Virus record (IMG/VR): IMGVR_UViG_3300008740_000012
Location: 1-52,667 of that record
Direction: 5' to 3' (one strand)
Source of the DNA: a virus
DNA: 52,667 bases
A program made the position numbers and the translations under genes. Shown here one piece after another: positions 50,762 to 52,667 of this stretch; position 1 is the stretch's first letter; each line of letters opens with the position of its first letter. The notes under the pieces were generated by a model that worked only from the letters and a program-made list of their open reading frames with translations, did not search any database and was not told the DNA's origin.

Positions 50762-51205
50762 ATGGCATATGCGAGATTGGTATTTAATTCACAGACCTTG
50801 GCAATCATGAATATGGTTGACCCAGGAGAAACAATCAATTATGACTGGTCAATTGACGAAGACTATTCTATTGTTCTTCTTGAAGGCTCTGTGACAGTTA
50901 ACGGTAATGTTTTGGAAGGAGTGTGCGAACACCGAGTGCAGCCAAACGAACAGTTGTCCATGACAGGAACAGGAGATACAAGGAGCTATTGTATTTCTTT
51001 GTTTCGTGTAGATGATGATAATGTAATGGATCAAATTGTTTCTGAAACAGGCAAGACACGAATGCGTACATTTGAACCAACGTGGATTGATGATGGATGG
51101 CCATCCAATCCAGATACCACATGGAAAGATGATTTTACTTCTGGAAATTATACATATACCAAGACAATTGTAGAGACACAGATTGCAAACTCAGAATGGG
51201 ATTAA
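50762..51205 (+). CDS. Beta protein, paralogue of the 49790 gene
   Basis: A 147-residue protein sharing N-M-x-x-x-G-E-x-I-x-Y-D-W-S and D-D-D-x-x-M with the protein at 49790. A Trp-rich C-terminal part (T-W-I-D-D-G-W, T-T-W-K-D-D) is unique. Single-domain cupin-like fold suspected. It opens a new late transcription unit that continues through the HNH-like gene. Confidence 0.55.
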   Translation: MAYARLVFNSQTLAIMNMVDPGETINYDWSIDEDYSIVLLEGSVTVNGNVLEGVCEHRVQPNEQLSMTGTGDTRSYCISLFRVDDDNVMDQIVSETGKTRMRTFEPTWIDDGWPSNPDTTWKDDFTSGNYTYTKTIVETQIANSEWD

Positions 51206-51211
51206 AAAGAA

Positions 51212-51490
51212 ATGAAAACATTTAAAGATTTGAGTGCAGAACTAGAAGAAAGAGATTACAAACGAGAATATGCAAATTATCATTCTCGCCCGGATCAGAT
51301 TGCCCGAAGATCTGCAAGAAATTCTGCGCGTAGAATTGTATCAAAGAAAGTAAAAGAAGAAGACCTTGAGGGGAAGGATGTTCATCATAAGGATAATGAC
51401 CCCTTGAATAATGACCACACCAACCTTTCTGTTGTAACACAGCATTACAATAGAAGAGAGCCACGGCTCAGAGAAAAGGAAGAAGACTAA
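51212..51490 (+). CDS. HNH-like protein with capsid-targeting-like N-terminus
   Basis: A 92-residue protein starting M-K-T-F-K-D-L-S-A-E-L-E-E, then a basic helical stretch rich in Arg. The C-terminal half contains K-D-V-H-H-K-D-N-D-P-L-N-N-D-H-T-N-L, the H-H ... N core of HNH-type endonucleases. Small proteins with this tail are common in marine phages. It could nick DNA; packaging in the capsid is suggested by the leader. Confidence 0.65.
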   Translation: MKTFKDLSAELEERDYKREYANYHSRPDQIARRSARNSARRIVSKKVKEEDLEGKDVHHKDNDPLNNDHTNLSVVTQHYNRREPRLREKEED

Positions 51491-51491
51491 A

Positions 51492-52091
51492 ATGGCAGAA
51501 GATACATTAGATTTTCTAAAAGGGTTTCAACTAGATGATTATGACCTAGATTTAGGAATTACTTTTGTTGATGAAAATCCAGAAGCAACAATATCTACTG
51601 AAACTGTAGAAACTATTTCTTCACAAGTTGAAGGTATTGGCGATCTTGGTGTGAGGGTAGACCAAATTCAAAGCACGTTGTCTGGTATTAAAGCATTGCT
51701 TGATTTTGATGAATTAAATATAGAAGGTAAGTTAGATAAAATCTTGGAAAAGGTTGCCGAGGTTCCTGATACTGTTGTGTCGAGTGCAGGTGTTACAGGA
51801 GAACCCGCAAACATTGCACCAGAGACAGTAGATAAGATTGATAAGATTATTGAGATTATGGGAGATCCAGAAGCAAGGAAAGCAGAGATTGAAAGAAGGC
51901 TTCAGGAATCCATTGATAATCAAAAAGCTATCGTAAACGAAAAGCTATCGGATGTGGAAAAATTGATACTTCCATTGCTTGTCAATTTAATCAAACCAGA
52001 ATCATTGGAACAGAAGTACATATACTGGCCCAACAGAAAAGAGGTCATTGAAAGACAGATTAAAAAGATTATTCAGGTAACTCGGGAGTAG
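51492..52091 (+). CDS. Coiled-coil structural protein
   Basis: A 199-residue protein starting one base after the previous stop. The start A-E-D-T-L-D-F-L-K-G-F resembles leaders of marine-phage virion proteins, and the partial gene at 52531 begins with a comparable A-T-L-E-D-T-F-R-L-M-K-G. The rest is acidic, helical and coiled-coil, with a basic end. Probably a tail or baseplate accessory. Confidence 0.5.
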   Translation: MAEDTLDFLKGFQLDDYDLDLGITFVDENPEATISTETVETISSQVEGIGDLGVRVDQIQSTLSGIKALLDFDELNIEGKLDKILEKVAEVPDTVVSSAGVTGEPANIAPETVDKIDKIIEIMGDPEARKAEIERRLQESIDNQKAIVNEKLSDVEKLILPLLVNLIKPESLEQKYIYWPNRKEVIERQIKKIIQVTRE

Positions 52092-52095
52092 TAGT

Positions 52096-52362
52096 ATGGA
52101 AAAAAGAAAAGTTGAATTTGAATTTGAACCGCTGAAAGCTTTGGCTGCCATTGCGACCATTGCATCCGTTGTAACTGCTGGATATTATGCTGCCAGTTGG
52201 TTTGATGATGCCGGGGAATCACATACCATTGTAGAACAATTGGCACAAGGACAACTTCAATTGCAAAAAGAAGAAGAACTCAGGCAAGAACTTTGGGGTG
52301 ATAATTACCGAAAGAAGATTACAAAAATACTCGATAAAGAAAACGAGACAAGGAGTGAATAA
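52096..52362 (+). CDS. Single-pass membrane protein
   Basis: An 88-residue protein with a polar start, one transmembrane helix (about 13-33, Ala/Ile/Val-rich) and a long charged C-terminal helix (E-Q-L-A-Q-G-Q-L-Q-L-Q-K-E-E-E-L). Such a layout fits an inner-membrane spanin subunit or a membrane-tethered virion component. Not recognised. The start is 5 bases after the preceding stop. Confidence 0.5.
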   Translation: MEKRKVEFEFEPLKALAAIATIASVVTAGYYAASWFDDAGESHTIVEQLAQGQLQLQKEEELRQELWGDNYRKKITKILDKENETRSE

Positions 52363-52363
52363 A

Positions 52364-52531
52364 ATGGCAAAAAAACATCTACAAGAAATCTATGGTGAAG
52401 AAGAAGATAATGAAATAGAAGTAACAGATGAAGAGGTTGGTATTGCACTTAATGAAATCATTGCAGAGTTAAAGAAAAAGCATGGAAAAGATTGGTTCAA
52501 ACACATTGGAGAAAAGACGGAGCAGGAATAA
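52364..52531 (+). CDS. Short acidic hypothetical protein
   Basis: The ATG at 52364 follows AGGAGTG and lies one base past the preceding stop. The 55-residue product is acidic (E-E-E-D-N-E-I-E-V-T-D-E-E) with an amphipathic helix. It ends in a TAATG overlap with the next gene. No family recognised. Confidence 0.55.
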   Translation: MAKKHLQEIYGEEEDNEIEVTDEEVGIALNEIIAELKKKHGKDWFKHIGEKTEQE

Positions 52532-52667
52532 TGGCAACATTAGAAGATACCTTCAGACTTATGAAAGGCCAGGAGCCTGTCAATACTGATAGAATATCTG
52601 AATTTGATAATAGAGTCAATGAGACAAAGAAATCATTTATGAGAAATACCAGTGGTCTTCCAGCAGG
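52531..52667 (+). CDS. Virion-type protein, truncated by window end
   Basis: The gene starts in a TAATG overlap preceded by GGAG and remains open to the window edge, so only about 45 residues are visible. The opening A-T-L-E-D-T-F-R-L-M-K-G-Q-E-P-V is familiar in structural genes of marine T4-like phages. Identity cannot be settled from this fragment. Confidence 0.55.
   Translation, partial: MATLEDTFRLMKGQEPVNTDRISEFDNRVNETKKSFMRNTSGLPA

Overview
The window is a continuous piece of a T4-like contractile-tailed phage (myovirus). The diagnostic run is gp13-gp14-gp15-gp16-gp17-gp18-gp19-gp20-(core)-gp21-gp22-gp23-(gp3-like)-UvsY-UvsW-gp55-gp47-gp46. That compact order is typical of marine T4-like phages of cyanobacteria and proteobacteria rather than of coliphage T4. 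The DNA is AT-rich, genes are tightly packed with many ATGA or TAATG overlaps, and no tRNA, IS element, CRISPR array or integrase was seen. A Tat-exported HiPIP and small lipoproteins point to a Gram-negative, probably proteobacterial, host. Host assignment is inference.

Layout. 1-14.7 kb: three very large fibre/adhesin-type genes, the first cut by the window edge, with small satellite proteins between them. They carry GC-rich islands, one of which encodes an Ig-like domain of bacterial type. 14.7-28.4 kb: neck, terminase, tail and head genes, many preceded by a T4-type late promoter (TATAAATA), closed by a strong terminator after gp23. 28.4-34.5 kb: a gp3-like tail protein, then recombination and late-transcription genes (UvsY, UvsW, gp55, gp47, gp46) behind a consensus sigma70 promoter. 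34.5-37.9 kb: small accessory genes (DUF2061-like, HAD, PD-(D/E)XK nuclease, Mom/GNAT-like protein, ParB-like protein with a poly-Asp tail), ended by a terminator. 37.9-44.2 kb: an iron-centred accessory region with a Tat-HiPIP, an 833-base non-coding block full of inverted repeats, a 2OG-Fe(II) oxygenase, two possibly ADP-ribosyltransferase-like proteins, an IscA-type Fe-S carrier, a ferritin-like di-iron oxidase, small membrane proteins, two lipoproteins and a transglutaminase-like cysteine protease. 44.2-45.8 kb: a four-gene minus-strand late operon (50-aa protein, DUF2188-like, P-loop kinase, HAD nucleotidase) fired from a divergent late promoter. 45.9-52.7 kb: SNase, hypotheticals, and a second set of structural/adhesin genes, including a stand-alone relative of the glycine-rich tip domain of the large fibre and its satellites.

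How it works together. Late promoters read by gp55 would switch on head, neck, tail and fibre genes. gp46/gp47/UvsY/UvsW supply recombination-dependent replication. gp21 matures a prohead built from gp20, gp22, gp23 and the core protein. Several late accessory proteins share an N-terminus like the T4 internal-protein capsid-targeting sequence, ending in a gp21-type (I/L)xE cleavage site. They may therefore be packaged in the head and injected. The Fe-S/di-iron/2OG/HiPIP set looks like auxiliary redox metabolism. These two points are the most novel aspects and both are inference from sequence.
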